A stretch of 64,000 nucleotides of DNA, taken from contig SMMW01000592.1 of the NCBI GenBank assembly GCA_004794655.1, forward strand, positions 1,364,001 to 1,428,000. Reading direction: 5' to 3'. A program made the position numbers and the translations under genes. The stretch is from Marisa cornuarietis. Lineage: Eukaryota; Mollusca; Gastropoda; Architaenioglossa; Ampullariidae. Under the pieces are notes generated by a model that searched no databases, was not told the origin of the DNA, and saw only the letters and a program-made list of their open reading frames with translations. Shown piece by piece: positions 1 through 12,723 of this stretch. Each line of letters starts with the position of its first letter. Positions within the stretch are counted from its first letter, which is position 1.

Positions 1-2013
1 TAACTGACTTCAGAGCTTCTCGGGGGACTGCACAATTATACATTTGTTTTGAGAATGACCTGTTGTTCGTGGCTGCATTAAGGATGGCAACATCAGTTCT
101 ACGGATCTTAAGGTGAAAGCCTGGCTAAATTCCCTTAAACATCTGAAGATTTCTCACCCACCCTAAAAATCATAACACCGAACATATCATCTTGTCTTTA
201 GAAGGTATTCAGACAAAAACAACTTTATCTTACTTAAAAGCAGTTTTAGTTTTAAAAATTCTAAAATTGTGGTGTGCACTTTAAACTGGTTATCTAAACA
301 GATTTAAATCCTAAAAGTGTTTAAAATTAGAAATGAGTTGTGCAACTGGCCCCAGGTCGTTGTAAACTCCTTCCCGTTCTTACTTCTACACGCTTTAGGT
401 ATAAACGTTCTGGTGCAACATAATCCAAGCATCAGTGTGAGACCGTTAACAAGACAAACGTTTTCGATATCATCAGATAATTTGTTGCTGCATGTTAACA
501 TGTATACGAAATTATATCCCTAAATGAAATAACACCAGGCCCGTTGCTATGGCTCTCCGACTGTTCGACCCCTACACCCCCTAAGGGCTATTTCAGGGGT
601 GTGGGAGATATGGGAAAAATATGACGTAGACCTCGAGAATGTCTACTGACCTCCGAGGTCTGTTTCTATTTACGCATAGAATGATTTGCTTCTAGTTCAT
701 AGCAATCTTCGAGGTCGACAACCGCAGCTTTCGATGCCCAGACGGGTGCTGGACAATAAGAACAACAATACTAAACTATACTAAAACACTAGCAACTTCA
801 CCCACTGCCCTCGTTTAGAACTCTTCTTTTTTTCATAATTTTCTGCGATGCTCTGTCTTGAAGAATTTAATTGTGCATTCCAGATCCGGTCTAGAAACTT
901 CTGATCACCCATCACGATTTGATGGATGTAATACGGCTGAAGAACTCTGAATGTCCGCAGGAGTGTCTAGCTATTTCTTGGTACGTCACGTTAAGTCTGT
1001 ATCCCTTATCGAACAAAGCCGCCTTGCTTTGGTCAGCGTCGAGATCGATTTTTGTTGGAGGGGAGAGGGGTACGTGGGAGTGGAGAGACACGAAACGAGA
1101 CGGGATGAGAAGCTGTCGGGGAAGGATAGGGAGGGGTGATAGGAGGGTAGCTTTGAAAGGTGATAGTTGGTACAGTAGAAAGAAGTGGAGTTGATGCGAG
1201 GGCATGGTGAGCAGTAGGAGCGGTTCGTATGTGCTGCCCAACAACCTCCCCATCCCCACCCCCTATGGTCCTCGTGGACAGGACGAACGGCGCCGGTCGG
1301 CCGTATGGCTTGCTGCCGTTCTTCTTCTCACTGCACTGTCGTCGGCGTCGCTAGGGGAACCAGCGCCCCTCGACGTTTGTTTGGGGTAGAAGGTCTTCCA
1401 GATCTTTCCATGTTGTGTTTGTGACCAGGTTAGTGCGCAGATAGAAGCCAGCGCGTGCTCCAGACGGAACACGATGGTCAAGCGTGAACGTTGGGTAGTC
1501 CACGCCGAGACCATGTCACATGTAGCAACAGTAGCACTCTCGTCTCTCGAACACCTCACATTTCGTATCGCTGAACGAGCTACACAGCGCCGTCGTAACA
1601 AAACAAACAGTTCAGGTAATAGCTCGACAAGAACTATTTCAGCTCTCTGTTGCTTTTTTTTTCTTCTGTTTTCATTATTCGTATACTTCTCCGTTCGGGT
1701 CTTTTTGTCGTGTTTTGCTTTGTTTAAAATTCGTTTGCTTACATGTCACCAGTGGCGTCTGTTTGATGATGTCTAGTAGTGAGGGGCGGCGTGGTATTTG
1801 CGCGGCAAATTTCGTTGTGATCGCGCGCAATCTCGCGATTATCGTTCTATTTTTTTTCTCAGTGCAGTGACGATGAGAGAAAAGATGAAAATGATAAGCA
1901 AACAAGAGGGAAAATGAAACGTGCTTGAAGAAAAAAACACACGCGCGTGTAAACATGTAATCACAAACACGAAAGACCCACAACCACACGTTTCTTTATA
2001 GTTCCGTTGCATT
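1..2013. other. No gene recognised
   Basis: I see no exon, RNA gene or mobile element that I can support here. Open frames in both strands lack family motifs and convincing splice sites. The part from about 900 to 1600 is richer in CpG than its surroundings but shows no promoter element I can name. Confidence 0.5.
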
Positions 2014-2063
2014 CCACCCACCCACCCACCCACGCACGCACAAACACACACACACACACACAC
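2014..2063. repeat. (CCCA)n/(CA)n microsatellite
   Basis: A CCCA run passes through CGCA units into a CA run. The cysteine/valine-rich reading frames across it are translation of the repeat. Confidence 0.95.
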
Positions 2064-2129
2064 GGGAAGAGAAAGCCAGGTTAATGTAGCCACAATCCTG
2101 CTAGAAAAATCGCGTTTTCCGACACAACA

Positions 2130-3581
2130 CATTCGACAGTACTATTATTCCCCAGTCAGGCTGGTTTTAGGAAAGACCGTTCTACTGTTGACCATATTTT
2201 TACATTATTTGCTATCATTCAGAAACAATTTTCCATGAATCATAAATTTTATGTCACATTCAATTCTGACTCTCGAAAATTATTTTGGCCAATTTTTTTC
2301 AAACATGGTATACGTGGAAAATTACATAAATGCATTCAAAATATTGCAAATCGGTTAGACCCCGTGTCAGATGTGGAGGCGACTTCACGGATTATGTTGA
2401 GTGTACAAATGGGCGTTAAGCAAGGAGATGTGTGTAGCTCTTTGCTCTTCTCACTTTTTATTAATGAGCTAGCTTTAGAAATTATGAACAATGGAAACCA
2501 TGGGGTAACTTTTTCACACGATTTTATGGAAATATTTATCTTTTTTTGCAGATGATATTGTATTGATGTCAGAAACTGTAATAGGACTAAAGAATCTAAC
2601 TAAATACATTACATAAAGCATCAGTAAGACTTAGCTTAAACGTTAATTTTAATAAGTAATGTTAATGTTTTTAGAAAAGGGGGATTCTTAGCAAAGTATG
2701 GAGCAAAAGTATGTTGCCTTAATGGAAATATTCGCATAGAAATTGAAAAGGTTCACACGCGCTATGAAAAGATTTTGGGGTGTCGGTACACGTACTCCTA
2801 ACATGATGATATATGGTGATTTTTTAAGATACCCCACTTGTCGTTAACATATACATGTTGTGTAAGATATTGGATAAAAATAACAAAGATGAAGCAACAT
2901 AGACTTCCATGGAGAGCTTACAAAATATTAGAAAGACTGGAGAATAATGGGAAACAAAACTGGGTATCTGAGATCAGGCTTATTCTTCTAAGATATGGTT
3001 TTGGACATGTTTGACTAAATGGAGGCGTGGAACCAGTTAGCAATTTTATCAAATGTTTTAAACAAAAGATAATTGATTGTCTCTGGAAAGAATGGAATTA
3101 TATCATCGATAGCAGTGACAGATTTAGTTTTTATAAGTCAATTAAGTCTGTGACACACAGGGAGATGTATCTCAATTTAGATATTAATAGATTCACTAGA
3201 AATGAACTGGTGGGATTTCAAATACGAGTTTCTGACAATCATATAAGGAAGACCTGCCCTATGTGTCACATCGATGACGAGGGTGAATTTTTATTTTACA
3301 TTATGTTGTTCATGTCTGATAGATCTAAGAAAAAGTTTCATTCCGAAAATGTGCTACATTAGACCAAAATTTAAACTACTGATGCTGATATCAACAAAAA
3401 ATGAAATAATGCTGTCTAACCTTGCCTAGTTTTTATGATTAGCTACAAAGAAAAGAAATGTTACTTTCGCTAAAGATATTTTTCGTCTATTGTGTATATT
3501 TTCCCTGTAATATTGTGTCTGCTAGTCCTTTTGAATGGGCCCAATGGCCTAACAAAATAAACCATTCGTATTCGTATTACC
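2130..3581 (+). mobile_element. Degenerate LINE (non-LTR retrotransposon), 3' part
   Basis: Broken reverse transcriptase reading across several frames. A fragment near 2145-2230 carries the finger motif (QSG..F/RSTVDHIF). Codons at 2400-2480 give the GVKQGD...LLFSLFINEL block, and 2550-2575 gives FADD, the catalytic box. The C-terminal tail at about 2900-3360 has the LPWRAY..LE..GKQNWV segment, the FKQKIIDC..EW segment and a CPMC zinc-knuckle-like site. The 3' end has a short AT-rich tail with TTCGTA repeats at about 3565-3580. Frameshifts and stops make it inactive. The same family recurs at about 14.8 kb and 26.2 kb. The clade is not resolved from sequence alone. Confidence 0.85.
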
Positions 3582-4779
3582 CCCTACCACTACCCGCAGA
3601 AGCCGAAGCTGCAGCAGTTGTGGAAGTCCTTGCTGTAGCAGTTGGCGCCGTGATCGATGTCGTTAATGGTGCCTGTTACATTGTATCCGTGAGGCTGTGC
3701 ACATCGTCCGCCGTTTAACCCTGGCGCCTGCAATAACTGCAGTTTATGGGACCCTTGAGTTCGCGATGCATAAACACGACAGCTGCATGTACAGGGACGG
3801 GGTGACGGGTGGTGGTGGTCGCGGCTGTCGTCGTCGTCATCTCATCGTCATCAATGCATCGTGCACGTGCCAGCCCGTCCGTTTACCTATATATTGCATA
3901 TTCCTGATAGATTTATCACGGGGTGGTGTCCGTAGTAAGCATCTCTTGTATGGTCTAGTTCATTCCTTTATTACGGGCAGATTAATTAGTTATTTCTCTC
4001 TACTAACCCCTTATCCTTTTCTGAGGGCTTTCTTCAACCCTTTTCTCGTTACTGAATGCTCCGGCATGACTTTAACTATGGTAGAAGTATTACGAAGAAC
4101 TCGAGTGATGAAAAAGAAGACGACGGAAAAAGAAAGCCCCTAGAAAAATTAGTCGGTGGACAGCAAGAGAGAGAAACAGAGCTAGATCTGGGCCGGAAAT
4201 TTAGGAGGGACTGGGACCCCGCCGGAGATAGCGATAGCCCCACGTGCTGCAAACTGATTAGTGTGAGATGTTCATTGTTAATAATGATGTTTATTAAAGG
4301 ACTGGGGATGTTACCTGTGCCGCCTGTGTTAGCCATGAGATTACTGTCTCTATTCTCCTGTCGCTCTTTCTCTTCCATCTCTCCCTTCCTTTGACTCTCG
4401 TCTGTCTATCCTCTCTCTCTTTTTCGGTTAATTGTGGCGCAGCCCCCGGTATATCCACTATGGGCGACCCGGTTACAGATTGATGGGCGTTTACGACGGT
4501 TTTCCATTCATACATGACAGTAGCAGGTGTTAGTCACAGCGGTCTACTGAATCAAGCTGCTTTACACGTCATCCCACGTGCGTGGGACACAACGGGGAAT
4601 CAGTCAGCCGGTCGAGTAGAGTTCTATTGGCGAGTACGGTAGCCCTGGAAATGGAATTGTGCACATGTCATTCACATGCGTGAAATGATAAGACCAGCCT
4701 ACAGTGTTGGGTGGGGTATTTTCGTAATTAATGTGTTGTTTTTTTCATTTCAGTAACGGTACACTATCGTGTATTTATA
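3582..4779. other. No gene recognised
   Basis: Nothing supported. Open frames of about 100 codons at 3697-4394 overlap on both strands and carry no family motif. Confidence 0.45.
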
Positions 4780-5485
4780 CATCAAACACCATCACTCATT
4801 AGTGTGCCGCACATTCGATCGACCCACACACTCATTTATTATAGCCTCACAGTTAATATGCCATACACCAGGGGTCGGGAATGTCTTTCGATACGACCTG
4901 GTTAAGGTAACCGAAGCTCAGTAAAACTATGAGCTTCATCAGAGCCGCATAAATTTATGTTAAGTAAAACATGATGATAACGTAAATTGTGAGGGACAAA
5001 CAAACAACATCCATTATGGAATAGACAGGACTGTAAAGGATCGTGCTGATAATGCAGTAGTAATGGTGGGCGTTGGGTGCACAATGGCTAACACTTATTT
5101 GGCTTTAACCTTCACCACGTCATCAGCATTCCAACAGGCGCATGCGCACAATCAATTAGGATACTTATATATATATATATAGATAACCAAATATAATTAA
5201 TAAAGTAAATGTGAAAAAGAATTATATATATATTTATGCAATAATTATTTACACAAGTCAAACGTTTGTAATTTTACAAGGTTTCAATTTTCTTTATGTC
5301 GCGCTGACAGACCGTATCCACTATCACTCTCGATTTGGTGACGGATAAATTGCTCTTGGAGAAAAAAGGTTCCCTAACCCTGCCATACACCATTATCGTG
5401 CCACACATTCTTAGGTCGTTTACTGACCTTCAACACAATGCCACACAACCATACGTCACACACCATCATAAATTATAGTGCCACT
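4780..5485. repeat. Degenerate tandem repeat interrupted by a hAT element
   Basis: Imperfect units built around CACACCATCA...TATAGTGCC recur before 4869 and after 5382, roughly every 35-45 bp. The intervening 514 bp is the inserted element listed separately. Confidence 0.55.
4869..5382. mobile_element. Non-autonomous hAT-type transposon (MITE)
   Basis: The element starts CAGGGGTCGGGAA and ends with the inverted counterpart CAGGGTTAGGGAA, giving 13-bp terminal inverted repeats with two mismatches. It is flanked by a perfect 8-bp direct repeat CCATACAC at 4861-4868 and 5383-5390. CAGGG-type termini and 8-bp target duplications are diagnostic of the hAT superfamily. The 514-bp interior is AT-rich with a short TA run and has no transposase frame, so it must have been moved by an enzyme supplied elsewhere. 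Confidence 0.9.
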
Positions 5486-5576
5486 CAGTGAGTCTGCAGT
5501 CTCCTCTGCTTGCTTCCTTCCAAGTGTGTATGTTTGCTTCGCTTTTTGTGTGCGTAATTAGTGCAAGGATTGTTTT

Positions 5577-5602
5577 ATCATCATCATCATCATCATCATC
5601 AT
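5577..5602. repeat. (ATC)n microsatellite
   Basis: Pure trinucleotide run of about eight units. Confidence 0.95.
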
Positions 5603-6644
5603 TGGCTAATTGGCGACTACGTATGCTGGTCAGCTGGTGCTGGTCGTCGGAAAGTCAAGATGGACACAGCTTGCCTCCTAACCTTGTCTTGAACAATTCC
5701 TTCATTGGACAGCGACCCTGTTCTTTTATGTAATCCACCCAGTTTTTCGTAATGTGTTCTACTTGGCGTCGACCACCTTCAAGGTACCCTAGAAGAATCG
5801 TGCCCGTTCACGTGATCAAAATAAACTAGTTTGCGCTGCTTCACTGTATCTAGGAGATGTTCTTGGCTGTTCACCAGGTGGCGACAGTACTCTTGTCTAT
5901 ATTAGTTGATCTTATGTAAAATTTGTGAGATTTGGACCAGTTTGTTTTTAACAATGATTGGGTGGAAAGGGAATATCGTCCTTAGAGTGTTAGGAATCCT
6001 GTGCTCAGATCACGCCTCGAAGGCTCTTCATGCGCGTGAGTGCGTGCATGTGTGTGTGTGTATATATATATATATAATCGTGTGTTAATCTGCATCATTA
6101 CTTGCCTTGCCAAGGCCTCAGTCTTTCTTTGTCTTTTTTTCACCTGTAGTCACGCACATCCTACCGAGATATTTCTCTTTATGTCACGGGAAAAAATCCG
6201 CAAGAACTGATTTTATAAATCGTGAAGAAAAAGAGATAGAATCAACAAGATAACAGAAAGAGAGAGAAGAAAGTAGCCTCTCTAATAACCTCACAGCTTT
6301 TACAAGATCGATACATCAGTACACTATTTTGCCTCTCACTTCTGAGACCATTTCTGGCAATTCAAAAGCGTTAGACTACGAAGAGCGGTATTTTCGCGAT
6401 TCATTATCACCTGCCTCTCCCTCGCGTTGCTAAAATGTGCCTACCTCCGATAGTTGTCTTTACCCTCCCCCCTCATCTTCCGCCCACCGGTTCTTGTCGT
6501 CATGGCGCCGCTAATGTTTCTGTGACCTGAAGGCATTTTTCCTAGACTTTGACGTCACACGTTAACTATACTTTCATCTGACACCCAAGAGCTATCATCA
6601 CGAGAGATGATGTTCTTAAGAAAAATATTGTCACTCTAGTATTT

Positions 6645-6646
<2 letters not shown>

Positions 6647-6676
<30 letters not shown>
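6647..6676. repeat. (CTG)n microsatellite
   Basis: Ten uninterrupted CTG units, not inside a supported coding exon. Confidence 0.95.
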
Positions 6677-6677
<1 letters not shown>

Positions 6678-8574
6678 AAGACATTGAAACCAGTAGAGAA
6701 TTCCAAGGAAACAAAAGACAAAAGGGGTGGTTATCTGAGAAGTCAGCCGTCATTTATGTAACTGAGTCTGGATTTTAAAACGTTGCGGCTTTTAAGATCT
6801 GAAAGTATTTTTTTTTTCATTTCTTTTTATCGTGATGCTCGTGAGCGTGCATGGAGAGCTGATCATTGCTGAACTGTTTACAGTCCTAATGCTGCATTGT
6901 ATTAACAGAATTTTTAAATTAGCTTTTAATTATGCAGTATAAACCTAATACGGAGATGGCATAAGAAAACTGTTATCGCACCTCCTGCTGTTCGGTGTGT
7001 GTGTGTGTGTGTTGGGAGGGATAGCACTGCCAAAGGTGGTATCATGACTAGCTTACGAGAAACGTGATCTTCATTTGAAAACTAGTACACACCAAGACTG
7101 GACTTGCGCTATTCCTTTCTAATGAAACAAACGACAAGGGGAATTGAAAATGAAATTGTGTAAACGAAGGAAGAGCGAAGAAAAATGCCATTTCAAGCAT
7201 CTGAGTCAAAGTTTGAGGCAACAACAAGTAAAAACGTTCCAGTTCCAAATATTGCGGATCTTCCAGATTTTTATTTTATATCATTATTCTTTCTCTCGCA
7301 CTTTTCTCAGAAAATGATGAACGATGTTCCTTTAATTTCTTATCTTTTTGAACTTTAAATGTCTCCTCAAGTAGCTGCAATAACATCATCTTTCATTGTG
7401 ATGTCATTTGCTGACCCTTGATCGTCTTCGTCCAAAAGGAAAGAAACGGGATCGCATTGCGTACCTCGTGCATGAGTGCTGATGTAGGCTGATGTTTTAC
7501 GACATTGAGCGAAAAAAAAAGTGGAGGAGGGGGGCCAGCTAAGCCCCTTGTTCCACAGAGGAAACAAATTGGAAGCCGATTCCGTCCGCTTTGGTCGAAG
7601 ACAAACAGCCGCATCATATAGTTGTCTCGCGTGCAATGGACCACTCATTAATGAAAACATCCGAAGTGAACATCTCTTTTTCTTAATCTCACTCATAAGT
7701 GGAGCCTTAGGATGTTAGCACGCGAGATCGCATTGGAAAATGGAGCACTAGGACAGTCTATCACTGTCTTACTGCCCAGTAGACCGAGTAGCCAAAGACC
7801 GGTCCATGAAAAAATAAGATTATGTAATAAAACACAAGTTTTTGACACTAGTTTTTAAGCAAAACATTACGATTATTGTTAAACATAAATATATTTTAAA
7901 AACTTTGTTGTCATTTCAAGGGAGAAGTAGAAAAATACATATAAACTCAATAAAGAAAATCATAAGCTGAGATATTAATGACTAGTTAATCAAATAACTA
8001 CAATATTACCTTCTAACTTCATCAAAATGTGTCAGCACCACATACCACGCGAACTGAAGTAGCCAGTGTCAGCGTTACGTTACCATCAATGTATCATGTC
8101 ATCGTGTCACTGGCTCCTGTACCTGACAGCAAGGATGGACAAAAGATGCGGGGTTAACTGATATTGTGCAACAAAGACACAGATGTAGTGGCAATATTGA
8201 AATCTATATAAAACTTAAATGGAGCACTAAGACAAATCCTGACGCTTTGTGTAGAATTCTACCGACAGTCATTTGAGGTACAGGTCAGTAATCGCTCGAA
8301 CTTCTGATTCCGTGCACTTTACTTCAATTACCGTAAGGATGAAGATATAGTTAATCAGTGACACGAAACGCCATAGACTGGGACCGTGTTCTCTGATTAT
8401 ACGCTGATGTGTGTGCCTGAGTGTATAATGTACACGTGCTGAAATTCGAACATCAGGTATTTAAAAAAAAATGTTGTCATGGGTTGCACAGAGAGACCAG
8501 TACTGACCAACCTACGGTCTTGATAAGAATTCAGAAAAAAGTAAAGAGTGCTTAACCTGATTGCCGTCAGGGCA

Positions 8575-8748
8575 GTAAAGCTAGGTGGTTCACTGTGTCC
8601 AGAGTGCTAAAGTACCCAGTTCAGCTGCTGAGTAGACGGTGGCGGGGAAGTGTTGAGTTTCCAGCCACAGGCTCGGGCAGCGACCTTCTGATCAGCAGTT
8701 CATTGCACTAACCACCGGGCTATACATCCTCCTTGACAGAAAGCCGAC
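8575..8748 (-). mobile_element. tRNA-derived SINE, antisense copy
   Basis: Read on the minus strand, the head carries an A-box-like TAGCCCGGTGGTTAG stretch near 8730 and a degenerate B-box region near 8690, with tRNA-like spacing, followed by a non-tRNA body. It lies next to two further tRNA-like heads, which supports a SINE cluster over an isolated match. Confidence 0.55.
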
Positions 8749-8762
8749 AGGGTACATCGAGG

Positions 8763-8935
8763 TGTCCGGTAATAATGTAGTGGTTAAAACACTCGCTTGT
8801 CACCACTGCAGTGAGAGGCCCTGGGCTTAGATCTCGGTTCGGGACACTCTCTGGATGTGAACACTGTTCGCAGGGACGGCCGTCGGCGAAGTCAGCGTAC
8901 CCTGCTGTTGTTCCGCTTGGGCACTAATATGTTCA
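8763..8935 (+). mobile_element. tRNA-derived SINE
   Basis: An A-box-like TGTAGTGGTTA lies at 8776-8786 and a B-box-like GGTTCGGGACA at 8836-8846, followed by a body shared with the copy at about 9.3 kb (CTGGGCTTAGATCTCG against CTGAGTTCACATCTCG). The spacing between boxes is longer than in a normal tRNA gene, so I call it a SINE and not a tRNA. Confidence 0.6.
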
Positions 8936-9284
8936 TTACCTTCGCCATCAGCTGGGTCGCCCAGGGATCAGAAAAAACGAAGTAGATGAAATAATGATCA
9001 ACGGCCGAACGGCTGATTACCAATGCAGCGTAGATGGGGTTGCCGTGGTAATCGCTTACAGGTGTGCGGGTCACCATGGTCAGCAGAGTTCGACAGTTTT
9101 GCGATAGTATTTTTTTTTAATCGACTAAGTTTCCCCGAGGAGCACGTTTCGCAGAGGCCATCGCACTCTTAAAAGTATGCAGTTTGCTTTGTAGTTCAGC
9201 TTTCATGAAAAAAAAATTCTGGGCAAAGATTCAGCCCTATCCGCTTTCTTCGAAAATGTTTTAGGAGATGACACAACGATAAAA

Positions 9285-9445
9285 TGATTGTCACTGGTGC
9301 AGTGAGGATGGGCTATCCTGAGTTCACATCTCGTATCGGGCACGCTGTTCTTTCTCTGCCTGTGGCACCTGTTTACAAGGTCGGCTGCGTTCCCTTTGCT
9401 ATCCTGCCTTTAGTTGCTGGCATGGGGTAAAACACCAAAAGTCCA
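9285..9445 (+). mobile_element. Diverged SINE copy
   Basis: Shares the B-box region and following body with the SINE at 8763-8935. It ends in a TAGTTGCTGG...GGGGTAAAACA tail. The A box is eroded. Confidence 0.45.
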
Positions 9446-12400
9446 TCCATTACGTCGTCGACTTTGCTCTTACGCTTTGAAGTTAAGCAGCTCTCTGTGT
9501 GAAAGGGGAAATTGCTGCCTCCCGAACAGTCAAATCTTTCCCATCCACCCTTGCGCCTTTGGAAAAGAGCCTGAAGGATGGTGGACAAAAGCTTACTTTG
9601 TCTGCCTGTCTCTCGCAAGACATCACTGGTATGGCTAGCCGATAAGAATGCAGGTGTCGTCTCGGACAGATCGATGGCAGCTACTTCCACCTGTCGACCC
9701 CCTTCTCCACTCCTCTCACCTGCTTCCAGGGAGACCGGACCTGCTGCTAGTAGAGAAAGTTCTTGAAGGGACGCTCTTCTAATGTCGTAGGAAGGTCATT
9801 TCCTTCAATCTTATGTCATTGTCTGGATCCGTCTTTTTAATCTGCTTCAGCACTTAACAGGTTTATAGACTGTACTCATTGCCCCCACACTATCCTCGTC
9901 TTCTGCCATACACAGAAGAAACAGGAATAATTCATTCTTCTTCTTTACTTCATTGCTCCAATTACTTCTTCCTTCCCTATTTCTCTTTTGAATGGGAAAT
10001 TTTGCGTTGGATCCAGAATTATTTAGCGATGTAGTCTCCATTGGAAAGTCTTTGGGATGTCTTTGCAGACGAAGATGGACAGATGGCGCCGTCTCGGCGG
10101 GGAGTCAAGAGCATTGCGCGGAATTTAAGACAGGGTCGGCACGCGGGGGTGGAAGGAGGAAGGAAATGATATGAAAACGCGAAAACAGCCTATCGACACG
10201 AGGAGGATAATTTACTTCTAATCAGCATCGTCCGTCCGCAGAGATGCATGGTCGCGGAGTAAACAGTTTTTAAAAAATATATTATTCCGCACTGGATCCC
10301 GCCGTGCAATAGGCAGCTTTGGACGCACTGCGAAAATGGCAGCCGTGTCGAAACGTAACAGTCAATAATGTGGCTGGCGAGACTTGCTGCCTGTCTATTT
10401 GATTGGTTGGCTTGTTCGCTTATTCATATTATGTTTGTTTGTTCGCTTATTTATTTGTTTATTTGTTCGTTTCTTTATCCATTCACTGTTTTTATTGTTC
10501 GTTTGTTTTATTTGTTTCCTTGTTTTTTTACGTTTGTCTGTTCATTTGGTCATTTATTTTTCGTTTCTTTGTTTGTTCTGTTGTCCTTTTGTTTTTCTTT
10601 TTTTTTGCTTTGTTTGCTCATTAGTTTGTTAATTTGTTTTTGGTTTATTTATTCGTTCGTACGCTCGTTCGTTTGCTTTTTTATTTGTTGGGTTGTTTGA
10701 TTTTTTATTTTTGTTTGCTTGTTTGTTTGGTTTTTGTTTTGTTTTGTGTTGAGTTTTTTTTTTTTTTTTTTTTTGTTTAATCGTCTGTTCTTTAGTTCGT
10801 ATATTTGTTCGTTTATCCATTAGTGCCTTTGTTTATTTGTTCTTTTCCTTATTGTTTTGAGTCTTTATTTGTACCTTCGTCCTTTTTCCTTGCGTTCTTT
10901 TCTGCCTGCCTGTCTAGTCAACTCGAGCGGAAAATAAAAATTCGAGAAATAAATCAAGCCGATATGGCACCAGTCACTAAACTTTTGTTTGCATGCCGCG
11001 AAATTTGCCAGAACAGAGATTGCTCAACTGATGCTTTCACCTACGCTCCGTACCCCCTTCCCTACCAAAAATCAACCATTATCTGCTCTCTCCTTTCTTT
11101 GATCCGCATTGTCAACCACGGGTTTTGTTTTGTCCATGTTCATGATGCTCCTGACCTTGGATGACCACTGACTCGAGGTTGTAACCCAAAATTATAATAG
11201 TCTTTAGGTGTACACGTCATGTGTAACATGAACAGCTGTCGACTAGCTAACAAATTTACCTGATGACTATATTTTGTTCTTACTGACATCTTAATTTCTC
11301 ATAATAGGTTATCGCCTCTTGGCGAGATGTAAGCCATGTGCATTATATGGGTGTGCAAACTGTCTCGATTGTACGCTTAGGTTGTCAAGGCTGTCCACAA
11401 GCGTCACCCCACGATTTTGACCTCCTTCTGTGTCTGGTGATGCTGGGAGGCATGTATTGCAAGAACGGAAGAGGGGAGCTATTTATCCACATTTTATGAA
11501 ATAATATCTTGTACTAACATTTACCCACCTGTTAAAAAATGCATCCCACTAGGCCTTTAACGGGGAAATTTACATTTCACAATTCATATACCCACCATCA
11601 TTTTACATCCTTTCAATCCCTTATTTTTGTCTACTGAACTCAAGACTCCATGTCTGTTTTTAATGGTTCTGTTTGCCCAGCTATTTTATCTGCATCCTCT
11701 TCTTAATAGTATAATTTTTTTCTAGAATTATGCAAACAAGTGTAACTTATCTTCCGTATCATGTAGTTCTAATTCTCTACTGCTTTATATATTACAAATA
11801 CGCCTGCAACCATGTAGCTCCTGTTCTTGTGCTTGCTAATGTTTATTCCATTATTATTCTGCAGGTGCTTTTCAAGGCCATTATGACGGAGTCATCGATA
11901 TTACTTTGTCTTTTTACGGAAATTAAGTGGAGACCTTCTTGGACACGGGTGGCATTAGACAGATCCACTTCAGCTGTAGAATCTGCATCAGCCTTGCGCT
12001 TCAACAAATTCCATCGATTTTCACGGAAACCCTGACAGCAGCCTGGTTTAATCCACCATATTTCAACAAAGAGAAGAAAAGAAGGAGCCTTTTGTGACAG
12101 AAAAAAAAACTGTTCCGATCTTCCGAGGGATCTAAATTCTAAATCTTGCTTGTGGTTAGAACCGTTAAAGCAGCCAAGGCAGAAATTTAAAAAAAAGGAC
12201 TGGGGAAAACAAGGCTGTCGTCTACAACTGAAAAAAGTATTCTCCTAGTCTTCTTTTTTTATTCTCGGAAAGACATAGTTCTTTGCAGAAAACGAGGAAA
12301 CATCAGGAATCTGACAATAATAGTGTGAGCCTGTGGAAGTCCTTTTCTAATCATAGAGAACAGGAACTAGACAAGCACGGTTTATTCCTTGCTGAAATTG

Positions 12401-12624
12401 AAAGATATTGACAAATATCAAAGCTTTCACCAGAAAGCAAGATTGGATACTTTAAAACCAGATAGCGAAGAGTACATTTTAGGAATTTACAGAAATGTAC
12501 CGCTGTCCGCGAAACCCCATTCAGTGCCATGACGTGTCGTTCCAAATGGTTTCATCGAAACGAAGCTGGAAGTGAACTCCAATGTCTCGTTGATTTTTGG
12601 ATTGAAGTCATGTTTTTCTTGCAG
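9446..12624. other. Intergenic upstream of the secreted-protein gene
   Basis: Apart from the T-rich tract listed separately, I see no gene. Overlapping open frames around 9373-10174 have no recognised domains. Confidence 0.45.
10380..10910. repeat. T-rich degenerate simple repeat (TTTGTTCGTTTATTTG-like)
   Basis: About 500 bp is built from short words such as TTTG, TTCG and TTTATTTG, with a T21 homopolymer at 10754-10774. The phenylalanine/leucine/cysteine-rich frames over it are translation of the repeat, not membrane proteins. Confidence 0.85.
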
Positions 12625-12723
12625 TAAGAAAGCCGTTGCACCTCGCTCGAACGTAAACCAACATGTCGGCTGGGCTTCTGTTGCGCAGTCTGGGCATCTT
12701 GTCCGTCTGCGGAGCCATAGCGG
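12625..12723 (+). CDS. Signal-peptide exon of a secreted cysteine-rich protein gene (exon 1 of CDS)
   Basis: An ATG at 12663 in the context CCAACATG opens a 20-codon frame with a basic-hydrophobic pattern ending CGAIA, a typical signal peptide with a small-residue cleavage site. The frame runs into a consensus donor, G|GTGAGT, at 12724, giving phase 1. A polypyrimidine-AG acceptor (TTTTTCTTGCAG) ends at 12624, so the 5' UTR is probably split as well. CDS is 12663-12723. The cysteine-rich exon starting at 29056 accepts phase 1 in the correct frame, giving cleavage right before the first cysteines. I infer that the two belong to one 151-aa protein. Unseen exons between them, or another partner, remain possible. 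Confidence 0.6.

Larger units (their letters stand above)
5486..8574. other. Intergenic, no gene recognised
   Basis: Holds an (ATC)n run at 5577-5602, TG/TA runs at 6050-6076, a (CTG)n run at 6647-6676, a GT run at 6996-7012 and a TGACGTCA palindrome at 6550-6557. Longest open frames, such as 7367-7696, show no domain. Confidence 0.5.

Noticed and set aside
10368..10700. Phe/Leu/Cys-rich frames resembling multi-pass membrane proteins
   Set aside because: They are translations of a T-rich simple repeat; all three frames look alike and no start or splice signals support them.
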